Shown: positions 17,076 to 26,122 of the stretch, in pieces
Position numbering within the stretch: the stretch's first letter is position 1
Layout of the letters: every line of letters starts with the position of its first letter
Position numbers and translations under genes: made by a program
Source: Desulfonatronospira thiodismutans ASO3-1
GTDB taxonomy: Bacteria > Desulfobacterota > Desulfovibrionia > Desulfovibrionales > Desulfonatronovibrionaceae
DNA: 64,000 bases
Direction of reading: 5' to 3'
NCBI RefSeq assembly: GCF_000174435.1
Contig: NZ_ACJN02000002.1
Coordinates: 1,108,363-1,172,362 of the forward strand
Notes under the pieces: model-generated
Seen by the model: only the letters and a program-made list of their open reading frames with translations
Told to the model about the DNA's origin: nothing
Database searches by the model: none

Positions 17076-18057
17076 TGCCGGCCATCCATCCCAGGATTTC
17101 CCGGGCGAAATAAGTAAGAATGATTTCTGCCCCGGCCCTTTTTATTGCGGTTACCGATTCCAGGGCAACGCTTTTTTCATCCAGCCAGCCTAACTGTGCT
17201 GCGGCCTTGATCTGGCTGTATTCCCCGCTTACCTGGTAGGCCGCCACCGGCAGGTCAAAGGAGCTTTGCAGGGCGCTTATAATGTCCAGATAAGGCAGGG
17301 CCGGTTTGACCATGAGCATGTCAGCGCCCTGGATTATGTCGGCTTCTGCCTCGCGCAGGGCCTCCCTGGCGTTGCCGGGATCCATCTGGTAGGTTTTGCG
17401 GTCTCCAAATGATGGTGAGCTCTGGGCCGCTTCCCGGAACGGGCCGTAATAGGCCGAGGCATACTTGACTGCATAGGACATAATGGGCAGTTCCTTGAAG
17501 CCCTGGTTGTCCAGCATGTCACGGATGGCCTGGACCCGGCCGTCCATCATGTCTGACGGGGCCACAATATCCGCACCGGCCTGGGCATGAGACAGGGCTG
17601 TTTTGGCCAGAAGCTCCAGGGTGGGATCATTTTGGACCTTTTTATCCTGGATAAGGCCGCAATGCCCGTGATCGGTGTATTCACACAGGCAGACGTCGGT
17701 TATGACCACCAGGGATGGAAAACGCTTCTTGAGTCTTTGAACCGTCTGCTGGATTATTCCATCCTGTGCATAGGCCTGACTGGCCTTTTGGTCCTTGTGT
17801 ACGGGGATGCCAAAGAGGATGACGCTTTGAAGTCCCAGGTCCACCGCCCGGGACACCTCTTCCTCCAGAGCGGCCGGAGCCAGCTGGCTCTGCCCGGGCA
17901 TGGAGGCAATGGGCCGGGATTCTTTGGGGTCCTGGGATTCCAGGACAAAAAAGGGCTGGACCAGGTTGCGGGGCAAAAGATCCGTTTCCCGGACCATGTC
18001 CCGAATGGCCTTTGAAGAGCGAAGTCTTCTGCCGCGGTAGAAATTTGAGCTGCTCAT
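17068..18057 (-). CDS. hemB: Delta-aminolevulinic acid dehydratase (porphobilinogen synthase)
   Basis: A 329-residue cytosolic enzyme condensing two 5-aminolevulinates into porphobilinogen. The metal-binding segment [13 protein letters not shown] near residue 120 has the zinc-type cysteines. The catalytic lysines fall in [17 protein letters not shown] and [12 protein letters not shown]. Length and motif order fit HemB. Its start overlaps the ahbC stop (ATGA), which couples early tetrapyrrole synthesis to the dedicated heme branch. Confidence 0.97.
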   Translation of the reverse strand: MSSSNFYRGRRLRSSKAIRDMVRETDLLPRNLVQPFFVLESQDPKESRPIASMPGQSQLAPAALEEEVSRAVDLGLQSVILFGIPVHKDQKASQAYAQDGIIQQTVQRLKKRFPSLVVITDVCLCEYTDHGHCGLIQDKKVQNDPTLELLAKTALSHAQAGADIVAPSDMMDGRVQAIRDMLDNQGFKELPIMSYAVKYASAYYGPFREAAQSSPSFGDRKTYQMDPGNAREALREAEADIIQGADMLMVKPALPYLDIISALQSSFDLPVAAYQVSGEYSQIKAAAQLGWLDEKSVALESVTAIKRAGAEIILTYFAREILGWMAGNE

Positions 18058-19238
18058 ATTGCCTTTATTTCCTCGTCAGTCAGGTAGCAGGCCGGGTCCT
18101 GGGCCCAGATGTCCCCGTAGAAGGCCTCGGCCCTGGCCCGGAAGTTGCCGGCGCAGACATTTAAAAACCTGCACCCGGCGCACCTGCCGCCCACGTATTT
18201 TTTCTTGTCCTTTAGCTTTTGCAGAAGCTCTATGGACTCGTCCTCCCAGATCCGGGAAAAGGGCCGCTCAAGTACATTGCCCACGACATGCTGCCGCCAG
18301 AACTGGTCTGGATGAACGCTGCCGTCCCAGGATATGCAGCCGATACCCCGCCCGGAATTGTTGCCCTCGTTGAACTGCAGAAGCTCCAGAACTTCCCTGG
18401 CCCGCTGCGGGTCTTCCTTGAGCAGGCGCAGATAAATATAGGGACCGTCTGCATGATTGTCCACGGTAAGGACTTCCTTGGGCATGCCTGCGTCAAAAAG
18501 GGCTCTGGTTTCATCCAGTATCAGATCCACCAGCTCCCGGGTACCCTGGTGTCCCAGGTCTTCATTGATGAGCTCGGAACCACGTCCGGAGTAAACAAGG
18601 TGATAAAAACATACCCTGGGTATATCCATGTCTTTCAGGAGTTGAAATATCTTTGGGACTTCCGTGACGTTTCTCTTGTTGACAGTAAAGCGAAGTCCCA
18701 CTTTGAGACCCTGCTCCTGGCAGTTTTTCACGCCCTGCATGGCCTTGTCAAAGGATCCGGGCACTCCCCGGAACCGGTCATGTACTTCCGGGCCGCCGTC
18801 TATAGAGATGCCCACGTAGGAAAGTCCGACATCTTTTAGCTCCCTGGCCTTGTCCCTGGTGATGAGGGTGCCGTTGGTGGAGATCACCGCCCGCATGCCG
18901 CGGCCTACTGCGTGGCTGGCCAGTTCCACCAGGTCCCGGCGTACCAGGGGTTCGCCCCCGGAAAAGAGCATTACAGGCGCACCGTAGTCAGCCAGATCGT
19001 TGATTATCTCTTTGGCCGCAGGGGTGTCGATCTCGTCGGTACCCTGCTCGTCCAGGGCCTGGGCATAACAGTGAACGCATTTCAGGTTGCAGCGCCTGGT
19101 CATGTTCCAGACTACAACCGGCTTTTTATCCTTGGAAAACTGCAGAAGATGAGAGGGCATTTTTCCTGCCTGGCGACCATAGCGCAAGGCGTCGGCAGCC
19201 TCCACCGCCCCGCAGTAAAGCTTTGAAATTCCTATCAT
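18054..19238 (-). CDS. ahbC: 12,18-didecarboxysiroheme deacetylase, radical SAM
   Basis: A 394-residue radical SAM protein. The N-terminal [20 protein letters not shown] is characteristic of AhbC. The radical SAM motif CNLKCVHC is near residue 51, with [10 protein letters not shown] near 94. A C-terminal SPASM-like set ([18 protein letters not shown]...C) binds an auxiliary cluster. It removes two acetate side chains from didecarboxysiroheme to give Fe-coproporphyrin III. It is the first gene of the operon ahbC-hemB-ahbD-ahbA, 32 bp from the upstream YIP1 gene on the same strand. Confidence 0.93.
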   Translation of the reverse strand: MIGISKLYCGAVEAADALRYGRQAGKMPSHLLQFSKDKKPVVVWNMTRRCNLKCVHCYAQALDEQGTDEIDTPAAKEIINDLADYGAPVMLFSGGEPLVRRDLVELASHAVGRGMRAVISTNGTLITRDKARELKDVGLSYVGISIDGGPEVHDRFRGVPGSFDKAMQGVKNCQEQGLKVGLRFTVNKRNVTEVPKIFQLLKDMDIPRVCFYHLVYSGRGSELINEDLGHQGTRELVDLILDETRALFDAGMPKEVLTVDNHADGPYIYLRLLKEDPQRAREVLELLQFNEGNNSGRGIGCISWDGSVHPDQFWRQHVVGNVLERPFSRIWEDESIELLQKLKDKKKYVGGRCAGCRFLNVCAGNFRARAEAFYGDIWAQDPACYLTDEEIKAI

Positions 19239-19270
19239 TTAATATCCTTGGATTTCTAAAAGTTTAAAAA

Positions 19271-20203
19271 TTACATTCCAGGGCCACCCATCATCATGGT
19301 GGCCAGGAGCACGATGATCATGATGGGTGCAATGAGCGCCAGGATGACCCGGGGATAGGTCGTGCCGTGGATGTATCTGTAGCCCATGACTGTGACCACC
19401 AGGGACCACAGGGCGCCGATGAACGGTCCAAGTATGGGCAGGACACCCAGGAGCATGGGGGCGCTGCCGTAGGCCGTAGCCCTGAAGGTGCCTTCAAATC
19501 CGGATCTTCCCGCCTGAAAAGCCATGAGAAACAGGTGGGTAACACCGGAGGCGATAAATATCCAGGCGACCATGAACAGGGGATACACAAGCAAAATGAG
19601 AATGGACCCTGCCCCAACCATGCCGATGCCCATGCCGGGTGCGCCGTGTTCTGCAGCAGCAGGGAACATGCCGGTCATGTTCCAGAGAAATGAGGCCAGC
19701 ACCTGAATAACCGAGACCAGGATGAAAAAAGCCAGGGGCATGCCCAGTCCTCCGGGCTGCATCTTGCGGAAAAAAGGTCCCGGGGCGAGCATGACCCTCT
19801 TGACGGTTTCAAAAAATCCGGGGAAAAATCCGTACTGCTGCAAATTTTCCCATGGCGAGGCAGAACTTTCGCCGGGGGCTGCCTGATCTCTTTGCGGTTC
19901 TTCGGCAGGGCCGCCCAGATCTTCCAGCTTGCTCCACAGACTCTCTTCCTGGTCTTCTTCCCGGCTTTTTTCCTGGGCGGGTTTTTCATCCTGGTAAGTG
20001 GCGAAGTCATGCTCCCGGGAATCAGAAGAAGCCTCTTCTTCAGCTGCAGGCTCATCTTCCAGGGTAAACTCCTCTGGTTCTTCCAGGTCGCGGAACTGGA
20101 ACTTTTCCTTGCACTTGGGACATGTGGCTTTTTTAGCGTGCGGCGGTATTTTTTCGTCGGGCACGTCCTGCTGGAACATGCATTTGGGACAGGTTATGCG
20201 CAT
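19271..20203 (-). CDS. Zinc-ribbon YIP1-like membrane protein
   Basis: A 310-residue protein. An N-terminal MJ0042-type zinc ribbon (CPKCMFQQDVPDEKI...CPKCKEKF) is followed by a long acidic linker (about residues 40-120). The C-terminal half has about five hydrophobic helices with the YIP1-type pattern (FFETVKRVMLAPGPFFRKM before the first helix, then membrane segments rich in Gly and Pro). The last segment (ALIAPIMIIVLLATMMM) reaches the end. Function in bacteria is unknown. It lies just upstream of ahbC and could be its operon leader gene. Confidence 0.82.
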   Translation of the reverse strand: MRITCPKCMFQQDVPDEKIPPHAKKATCPKCKEKFQFRDLEEPEEFTLEDEPAAEEEASSDSREHDFATYQDEKPAQEKSREEDQEESLWSKLEDLGGPAEEPQRDQAAPGESSASPWENLQQYGFFPGFFETVKRVMLAPGPFFRKMQPGGLGMPLAFFILVSVIQVLASFLWNMTGMFPAAAEHGAPGMGIGMVGAGSILILLVYPLFMVAWIFIASGVTHLFLMAFQAGRSGFEGTFRATAYGSAPMLLGVLPILGPFIGALWSLVVTVMGYRYIHGTTYPRVILALIAPIMIIVLLATMMMGGPGM

Positions 20204-20323
20204 ATATGGTCCTTGATGAGTTCGAAGTATTGAATTTATTCAAAGTCCGGGGTGATAATCAAATCACCTGCATAAGCCTGAACTCTATCCATATAAGCGT
20301 CCTAAATCAAGTCTGGAAAAGGA

Positions 20324-20352
20324 TAAAAAAAGGGGCCTGGAATCCAGGCCCC
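20324..20352 (-). terminator. Rho-independent terminator after fliS
   Basis: On the minus strand a perfect 9-bp stem (GGGGCCTGG / CCAGGCCCC) with a 3-nt loop is followed by seven U. It lies about 36 bp downstream of the fliS stop codon and is the cleanest intrinsic terminator in this part of the window. Confidence 0.9.
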
Positions 20353-20387
20353 GCGAGGTGCTGCTTGAAGGGGGAGCAGCAAAGATC

Positions 20388-20771
20388 TTACTGCAGGTGC
20401 TTCTGATTTCGGCTTACCTCGGCAAAAGCAGAGGAGACCTGTCTAAGCATATTGATTACTTCATCGATTTTCTCGATGTCCAGCTTCAGGCTGGCCATAA
20501 GAAGCCTGGCCTGGCAACTGGCGTAGAAGGCGTGCAGATTTTTGGCGACTTCGCCGCCTTTTTCCGCGTTCAGGCTGGAATTAAGTTCTCCGATTATCAT
20601 AAGAGCGCGGTCAATCCGTTCTCCTTTGGCAATATAGTCCTTTTCCCGGATTCTTTCTTTGGCCTGTTCCAGAAACTTGATGGCTGCTTCATACAACTGG
20701 ACAACCAGGTCTTCTTTGGTGGTGGTTTTGACTTTGGTCTGGAAGTAAGCTCTGGCTGCGTTGGAGTACAT
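20388..20771 (-). CDS. fliS: Flagellar export chaperone FliS
   Basis: A 127-residue all-helical protein. The N-terminal YFQTKVKTTTKEDLVVQLYEAA segment and the GERIDRALMIIGELNSSLN segment are typical of FliS. FliS binds the C-terminus of flagellin and prevents premature polymerisation before export. It indicates a flagellated organism. It appears monocistronic here: a strong terminator follows it and the next upstream gene runs the other way. Confidence 0.92.
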   Translation of the reverse strand: MYSNAARAYFQTKVKTTTKEDLVVQLYEAAIKFLEQAKERIREKDYIAKGERIDRALMIIGELNSSLNAEKGGEVAKNLHAFYASCQARLLMASLKLDIEKIDEVINMLRQVSSAFAEVSRNQKHLQ

Positions 20772-20925
20772 ATATCCCCCCTGTTTTTATGCTTGATGCT
20801 TTTGTCTGCCTTAATTAACTATACTATCGGCCTGGGGATGGAATAACTTTAGCAGTTTTTTGCAAGTCTATTGAACTGCTCCGGAAGGGGCACGCTCGCC
20901 GGGCTTTAACTTTCAGGAAAACCAA

Positions 20926-21915
20926 ATGACTGAAGCTCTGATCATACTTGTACTGGCCTTCGCTATGGACCTGCTCCTGGGAGACCCGGTGTACCGCCTG
21001 CATCCGGTACGCCTCATGGGCGCAGCTGTCTCCCGGGTGGAGAGACTGTTTTTTTCCCAGGGGCTCAGGGGCCGCGGCGGCGGGATGATCTTGACGGCGG
21101 CCATGCTGAGCGGGGTGAGTATCCTGGCGGCTGCAGGCATTTTTCTGGCTTCCATGGTTCCGGGACTTGAATTTATTTTCATGGTCTTTCTGGTCTATTC
21201 CTGCATGGGCCTGAAAGACCTGGTGGGTCATACCCGTCCCATAGCCCGGGCCCTAGAGGAGGGTGACCTGGGCAGAGCCAGGCAGAAGCTGCAGATGATC
21301 GTGGGCCGGGACCCGAGTGCCCTGGATTCTTCCGGGGTGGCCAGGGCTGCGGTGGAGAGCGTGGCCGAGAATTTTGTGGATGGCTTCCTGGCGCTGGCCT
21401 TCTGGTTTGTGGCCGGCTGCATCCTGGGGCAGGTTCTGGGAGTGGAACCGGCCTTTGCAGGTGTTCTTCTGGCTGCAAACTATCGCATGGTCAATACCCT
21501 GGATGCCATGGTGGGTTACCGAAGCAGCAGGTACATGCAGTTCGGGCGTTTTGCAGCCAGGCTGGACGATGTTTTAAACCATGTCCCGGCCAGGCTGAGC
21601 ATTTTATTCATCAGTCTGGCTGCGCTTGCCTGCGGCTATGACTGGAAAGGCTCTCTGGGCACGGGCCTGAGGGACCGGTTAAAGCACGCATCACCCAATG
21701 CCGGGCACAGCGAGGCGGCCATGGCCGGTGCCTTGAATATCCGCCTGGGCGGGCCTGTGCAGTATGCTTTCGCCCTGGTGGAAAAGCCCTGGATGGGGGA
21801 GAAGGGACAGGATGCCGCATGGGAGCATATCCAGGCCGCCCTGAAAGTCATCCAGGCCGCAGCCTGGATCAGCCTGGCCCTGGCCGTGGCGGTGCTTGCT
21901 GCAGGTGGTTTGTAA
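20926..21915 (+). CDS. cbiB: Adenosylcobinamide-phosphate synthase
   Basis: A 329-residue membrane enzyme of cobalamin synthesis that attaches aminopropanol phosphate to adenosylcobyric acid. The N-terminal DLLLGDPVYRLHPVRLMG, the ESVAENFVDGFLALAFWF segment, the ANYRMVNTLDAMVGYRSS segment and the SPNAGHSEAAMAGAL block are diagnostic of CbiB/CobD. Several hydrophobic helices agree with membrane location. It supports endogenous B12 production, which MetH in this window needs. I saw no cobalamin riboswitch in the 150 bp upstream. A short inverted repeat (AGCAGTT...AACTGCT near 20850-20880) is present there. Confidence 0.95.
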   Translation: MTEALIILVLAFAMDLLLGDPVYRLHPVRLMGAAVSRVERLFFSQGLRGRGGGMILTAAMLSGVSILAAAGIFLASMVPGLEFIFMVFLVYSCMGLKDLVGHTRPIARALEEGDLGRARQKLQMIVGRDPSALDSSGVARAAVESVAENFVDGFLALAFWFVAGCILGQVLGVEPAFAGVLLAANYRMVNTLDAMVGYRSSRYMQFGRFAARLDDVLNHVPARLSILFISLAALACGYDWKGSLGTGLRDRLKHASPNAGHSEAAMAGALNIRLGGPVQYAFALVEKPWMGEKGQDAAWEHIQAALKVIQAAAWISLALAVAVLAAGGL

Positions 21916-21938
21916 GCACCTGCGAAGGGAGGTAAAAG

Positions 21939-22907
21939 ATTCGAAATTTTGTTTTTTTTGAAAGGATTATCTGGCTTCATGTCAGGATCAGGGCAGATGA
22001 ATACCCCAGTGCCGGAGATCTGGCCAGGGAGTTCGAGCTTTCCGAAAGAACGGCCCAAAGGACCATAGCCAACTTCCGGGACCGGCTCGGAGCGCCCATT
22101 GAGTATGATCGGGCCAGGAAAGGCTATTATTATACAGACAAAGATTACGAATTTTCCCCGGCCCGGGTCAGTCAGGAGGAGATCCTGGCGGTTGTGCTGG
22201 CCAGAAGCCTCTTGGACAAAAGTACAGGTGGATACGTAAGCCGGATCATCAAAAAATTCAGCCGCAGGCTGATGAATATGACCTCGCTTTTGGGCTTTGG
22301 CCAGGACATGATGGACAAGGCTTTTTCAGCAGTCTGGAACCAGTATTCCCCGGCCCAGGCCCAGGTGTTCGATATCGTTTCCCAAAGCCTTCTGAACTGT
22401 CGCATTCTCGCCTTTGACTATACCTCTCCAGCCACCGCAGAACCCACTACCAGAAAAGCAGAACCTCATCACCTCCAGCACTACATGGGCTCATGGGTGC
22501 TCATCGCCTTCTGTTTGGAAAAATATGACTGGCGCAAATTCTACCTCTCCCGCATGGCGCGGGTAACGCAGACTCAGGACTGGTTTCAGCCCAGGCCGGA
22601 ATCCGAGTGGAGCTACCAGGTGGAGTCCAGTTTCGGGATTTTCCAGGACCGGACAAGCCGGCCTGTTGTTTTGCGCTTCAGCCCTTTCCGGGCGCGCTGG
22701 ATCAGGGAGCAGGTCTGGCACCCGGACCAGAAAATGCGCGAACTTGAGGATGGCTCCCTGGAACTGGAAATTCCCGTGGCCGACTTCCGGGAGATCAAGC
22801 TCAAGATCCTCTCCTTTGGTGCGGATGTGGAGGTGATAAGGCCGGAATCCCTGCGCCGGGAGGTGGCTGCCGAGATCCAGAAGATGAAGAAAATCTATCA
22901 GAAATAG
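21939..22907 (+). CDS. HTH and WYL domain transcriptional regulator, start codon unclear
   Basis: About 322 residues. The reading frame is open from just after a TAA at 21933. The N-terminal helix-turn-helix (ERIIWLHVRIRADEYPSAGDL, then REFELSERTAQRTIANFRDRLG) is intact but lacks a normal start. The best candidate is ATT at 21939, about 5 nt after a strong GGGAGGT. An alternative is a one-base error in the eight-T run at 21952-21959: one more T would bring the TTG at 21949 into frame. The WYL domain follows (QSLLNCRILAFDY, HHLQHYMGSWVLIAFC, WRKFYLSRM), and the C-terminal WCX-like region ends in IQKMKKIYQK. Such proteins often sense ligands and regulate defence genes; a cas operon starts 1 kb downstream. 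Confidence 0.8.
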   Translation: MRNFVFFERIIWLHVRIRADEYPSAGDLAREFELSERTAQRTIANFRDRLGAPIEYDRARKGYYYTDKDYEFSPARVSQEEILAVVLARSLLDKSTGGYVSRIIKKFSRRLMNMTSLLGFGQDMMDKAFSAVWNQYSPAQAQVFDIVSQSLLNCRILAFDYTSPATAEPTTRKAEPHHLQHYMGSWVLIAFCLEKYDWRKFYLSRMARVTQTQDWFQPRPESEWSYQVESSFGIFQDRTSRPVVLRFSPFRARWIREQVWHPDQKMRELEDGSLELEIPVADFREIKLKILSFGADVEVIRPESLRREVAAEIQKMKKIYQK

Positions 22908-22969
22908 AAAACTTTATTTTCTAACGCGGGCCATGCCCGCAACCCAAGAAACAAAGAAACCTTCCCTGC

Positions 22970-23299
22970 TTACTCGGCTACAAGAGAAAACCCGGAGTTT
23001 GCATTTTCCCGGGGAAAAAGCTTAATGTCGAATTCGACGCGTTGATTTAGCCGGTTCAGGATTGTTATCAGTCGGTCAATGGTAAAACGGTCAAGTTTTA
23101 CCCGGCGTATCCGCGCAAACTCGCTGTGATTGATCCCTGTCAGGGTTTCAGCCTTGCGGGTTGAAAGCTCCATATCATTCAGCACCCCAATGATTCTGGC
23201 GGCCAGAATGGATTTGGTCTGTTCGACATCGGAGCCCTGGTATCCAAAGTCGCGAAATACATTTCCACTGCCACGGACAACTTCAATATCTTCGTTCAT
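22970..23299 (-). CDS. XRE/HigA-like helix-turn-helix antitoxin
   Basis: A 109-residue DNA-binding protein. The helix-turn-helix covers about residues 37-85 (AARIIGVLNDMELSTRKAETLTGINHSEFARIR). The N-terminal VFRDFGYQGSDVEQTKSILA segment is usual for antitoxins paired with Gp49/HigB-like toxins. Its start overlaps the stop of the truncated toxin gene (TAATG), so this is the second gene of a toxin-antitoxin operon, as in the HigBA arrangement. Its partner has lost most of its length, leaving the antitoxin alone. Confidence 0.82.
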   Translation of the reverse strand: MNEDIEVVRGSGNVFRDFGYQGSDVEQTKSILAARIIGVLNDMELSTRKAETLTGINHSEFARIRRVKLDRFTIDRLITILNRLNQRVEFDIKLFPRENANSGFSLVAE

Positions 23300-23421
23300 T
23301 AGTGTCCTTCGGCTGCCACGGTCAGCGCCCGCATAATTTCAATCTGCGCTTCCTGTGGAAACTTTTCAAAATCCTTCCGCGCCGCCTTGATCCAAGAGAT
23401 TTTTCTTGTATTGCTGCTCAT
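23299..23421 (-). pseudogene. Truncated Gp49/HigB-like toxin
   Basis: Only the first 40 residues remain (SNTRKISWIKAARKDF, then FPQEAQIEIMRALTVAAEG, then a histidine and stop). They match the N-terminus of phage-derived Gp49-like/HigB toxins, which are normally about 110 residues. The catalytic C-terminal half is missing, and the frame jumps directly into the antitoxin start. It is too short to be an active mRNA interferase. Confidence 0.75.
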
Positions 23422-23465
23422 CAGAACTGATGATGACAAATTTGTCACCACTTGTCAACACTGCG

Positions 23466-23553
23466 TTGCAGAAGTGGAATTGGTAAGCAGGAGGAATTAA
23501 GATCGAAAGTGGCCGCCAAGATCCAGAAGGTGAAGAAAATCTATAAAAAATGA
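23466..23553 (+). pseudogene. Decayed tail of a second WYL regulator
   Basis: The last 16 codons (KVAAKIQKVKKIYKK and stop) closely repeat the end of the WYL gene at 21939-22907 (EVAAEIQKMKKIYQK). With a one-base frameshift the match extends upstream through VELVSR/EELRS. It is a scrap of a paralogous or duplicated WYL gene, left immediately before the small ORF and the cas operon. Confidence 0.7.
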
Positions 23554-23636
23554 TAATTTTTTATCCACAACGACACGAAATGACGTTGTGGGTGTGCTAT
23601 CCATGACCTGCAACCAAAATCCAAGGAGGTCCGGAA

Positions 23637-23780
23637 ATGGGAGTGCGCAGCATATTGTATTTCCTTGCCCGCATTCTGGGGGATATAAACGCGGTGCGCA
23701 AAAACCGCATAGGCCGCCGCATCGGCCGCAGAGCCGCAGGCAAGGCCACCGGAAGGATCTTTCGGGGGATTTTTAAGTGA
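23637..23780 (+). CDS. Small cationic protein, 47 residues
   Basis: The ATG follows AAGGAGGT at ideal spacing. The product begins MGVRSILYFLARILGDINAV, then has arginine- and glycine-rich repeats (RRIGRRAAGKATGRIFRG). It has a short hydrophobic N-terminal half and a strongly basic tail, suggesting membrane or nucleic-acid contact. I do not know its function. It lies between the WYL scrap and cas3, on the same strand, 150 bp before cas3. Confidence 0.65.
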   Translation: MGVRSILYFLARILGDINAVRKNRIGRRIGRRAAGKATGRIFRGIFK

Positions 23781-23929
23781 GGGGTTAGATTTGGGATTGA
23801 AGTTAACCAAAATATATTTTAAGAAAAATTAAAACAGAACTTTTACTGTCTATTGAAGGAAAATTAGTGAAGTCTAGTAAAGCTGGATAGTTATGCTGTA
23901 CTAAGAGGCAACTAATTCAAGGAGCAAAA

Positions 23930-26095
23930 ATGCAGTATTATGCTCATACGCTTGAAAATAAACCGCAAAGAGAATGGCAGCTTCTTGAGGTGCATTTGCG
24001 TCAGGTTGCAGAGATGACTGCTAAACATGCTCGGGTATTTTCTGCCTCTGATTGGGGGTATATCCTGGGTAGATTACATGATATCGGGAAGTACAGGCAG
24101 GAATTTCAGGATAAATTGGAAAAACAATCCAGCCGCAGGGTGGACCATAAGGGTGTTGGTGCCAGGCTGGCCTGGGAATATCTGGGACAGCCCGGCAAAC
24201 TTGTCAGCTACTGTATAGCCGGGCATCATGGCGGGCTTCCCAACTACGGCCATTCTCAAACAGACACCAGCACATCACTTATGGACCTCCTGCAACAGGC
24301 TGGTGTATTGCCGGATCATGCACCAGATCCTGTGTCTGACATTTCACTGCCGTCCTTACCTTTTCAGCCCAGATCCGCGTTTCAGCTCGCCTTTTTCACA
24401 CGCATGCTTTTTTCCGCCTTGGTGGACGCCGACTTTCTGGATACTGAAAGGTTTATGGAGCCGGAAAAGTATGCTGCAAGGAATCCCGGGCCAGCGCTTG
24501 CAGACTTGCTTCAGCCTTTGAACGCCAAGCTTGCCGGATTTTCCAACGAAGGACGAATCAATCTGTTGCGCCGGGAGATATTAGAGCGGTGCAGGGAAAA
24601 TGCATCTCTTGAACCTGGGTTATTCACTCTTACCGTTCCCACAGGAGGCGGCAAGACACTGGCTTCCATGGCCTTTGCCCTGGAGCATTCTCAAAAGTAT
24701 GGGCACCGCCGCATCATATACGTCATACCCTATACATCTATTATTGAACAAAATGCCCAGGTTTTCAGGGAAATTTTCCCGCCTGACTCAATTATTGAAC
24801 ATCACAGTAATTTTGATGAAAGATCGCTGCCCGAAGAAGCAGACCAGTTCGGTCCGGGCCTTCGCCATCGTCTGGCCTGTGAAAACTGGGGTGCACCAGT
24901 GGTGGTGACCACCAATGTCCAGTTCTTTGAGTCTTTGTATGCATCCAAGCCCTCCAGGTGCCGCAAGCTGCATAATCTGGCAGGCTCGGTTATTATCTTG
25001 GACGAAGCACAAATGTTGCCGGTTAAGTATCTTAATCCCTGTCTGCGTGCCCTTGAGGAACTGGCGGAAAATTATCAGGCCAGCATCGTTCTTTGTACAG
25101 CCACACAGCCGGCACTCCGCAAACGTGATGATTTTAAACATGGACTGGATGGAGTGCGGGAAATAGCTCCAGAGCCAAAGCGAATGCATAGGGAATTTTT
25201 GCGGACTCGTCTGAAGGATGCCGGAAGGCTTGATCTTGAAGAGGTGGCCAATCTTATACGGGATAAAGAGCAGGTATTGTGTGTCGTCAACACCAGAGCC
25301 CGTGCTGGAAACTTGTTTGACCTGGTGCAAAATGAGCCTGGAGCGCGGCATTTAAGTGCCCTGATGTGCCCGGCTCACCGCTCACTGGAGTTGAAAAAGA
25401 TCAGGGAAGTTTTAATGGATGGTGCTCCATGCCGGGTTGTAAGCACGCAATTGGTGGAAGCCGGCGTGGATGTAAGTTTTCCCGAGGTGATTCGGGAAAT
25501 GGCTGGATTGGATTCCATGGCTCAGGCTGCAGGACGCTGCAACCGGGAAGGTGAACTGGATGATCTGGGCAAAGTGACGGTCTTTACCCCATCGGAAGGT
25601 TTGGCACCAGCCTTCAGTCAAGCCGCCGGCAGCGCACATAGTACTCTTCGCCATTACGGACATGATCCTTTTGCGCCCGATGCTGTGGAATATTTTTTTT
25701 CTGAAACTTATTGGCTTCAGGCACAACGTTTGGACGAAAAGCAGATTCTGGATGAGTTCAGGGCTCCGGCTCCCAAATGGGCCTTTCGGGATGTGGCCAA
25801 GCGGTTCAACTTGATAGAAAATTTCATGTCCCCCGTCATTATTTCTTTCAACGAGGAGGCGGAGAACCTGATCGAGCGGTTACGCTTTGCTGTCGCTGCC
25901 GGAGGGACCCTCAGGAAACTACAGCACTATATTGTCCAGATCTATACGCATGAACTTGCAGCCCTGGATGAGGCAGGAGCTATTGAATATGTGGACGGGC
26001 AGTATCCTGTATTGATTGACAAAGAGCTATATAGTGCAAAGCAAGGACTCAAGGTTCCAAGAGAACCAAAGACACCTGATGGTTTTGTTTGTTGA
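23930..26095 (+). CDS. cas3: Type I-C CRISPR helicase-nuclease Cas3
   Basis: A 721-residue fusion of HD nuclease and SF2 helicase. The HD domain shows LHDIGKYRQEFQ near residue 48 and GHHGGLPNY near 100. The helicase has Walker A PTGGGKT near residue 238, DEAQMLP (a DEAH-type variant) near 357, LCTATQPAL near 388, and a C-terminal domain with STQLVEAGVDV and DSMAQAAGRCNREG. It degrades DNA targeted by Cascade. AGGAG lies upstream of the ATG. It leads an operon of eight genes, all on the plus strand with small gaps. The 150 bp before it are AT-rich and probably hold the promoter. Confidence 0.96.
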   Translation: MQYYAHTLENKPQREWQLLEVHLRQVAEMTAKHARVFSASDWGYILGRLHDIGKYRQEFQDKLEKQSSRRVDHKGVGARLAWEYLGQPGKLVSYCIAGHHGGLPNYGHSQTDTSTSLMDLLQQAGVLPDHAPDPVSDISLPSLPFQPRSAFQLAFFTRMLFSALVDADFLDTERFMEPEKYAARNPGPALADLLQPLNAKLAGFSNEGRINLLRREILERCRENASLEPGLFTLTVPTGGGKTLASMAFALEHSQKYGHRRIIYVIPYTSIIEQNAQVFREIFPPDSIIEHHSNFDERSLPEEADQFGPGLRHRLACENWGAPVVVTTNVQFFESLYASKPSRCRKLHNLAGSVIILDEAQMLPVKYLNPCLRALEELAENYQASIVLCTATQPALRKRDDFKHGLDGVREIAPEPKRMHREFLRTRLKDAGRLDLEEVANLIRDKEQVLCVVNTRARAGNLFDLVQNEPGARHLSALMCPAHRSLELKKIREVLMDGAPCRVVSTQLVEAGVDVSFPEVIREMAGLDSMAQAAGRCNREGELDDLGKVTVFTPSEGLAPAFSQAAGSAHSTLRHYGHDPFAPDAVEYFFSETYWLQAQRLDEKQILDEFRAPAPKWAFRDVAKRFNLIENFMSPVIISFNEEAENLIERLRFAVAAGGTLRKLQHYIVQIYTHELAALDEAGAIEYVDGQYPVLIDKELYSAKQGLKVPREPKTPDGFVC

Positions 26096-26122
26096 CGTTT
26101 TTATTCGGCAAGGAGGTATGTC

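Noticed and set aside
20772..20925. Cobalamin riboswitch before cbiB
   Set aside because: No B12-box-like sequence is seen; only a short inverted repeat is present.
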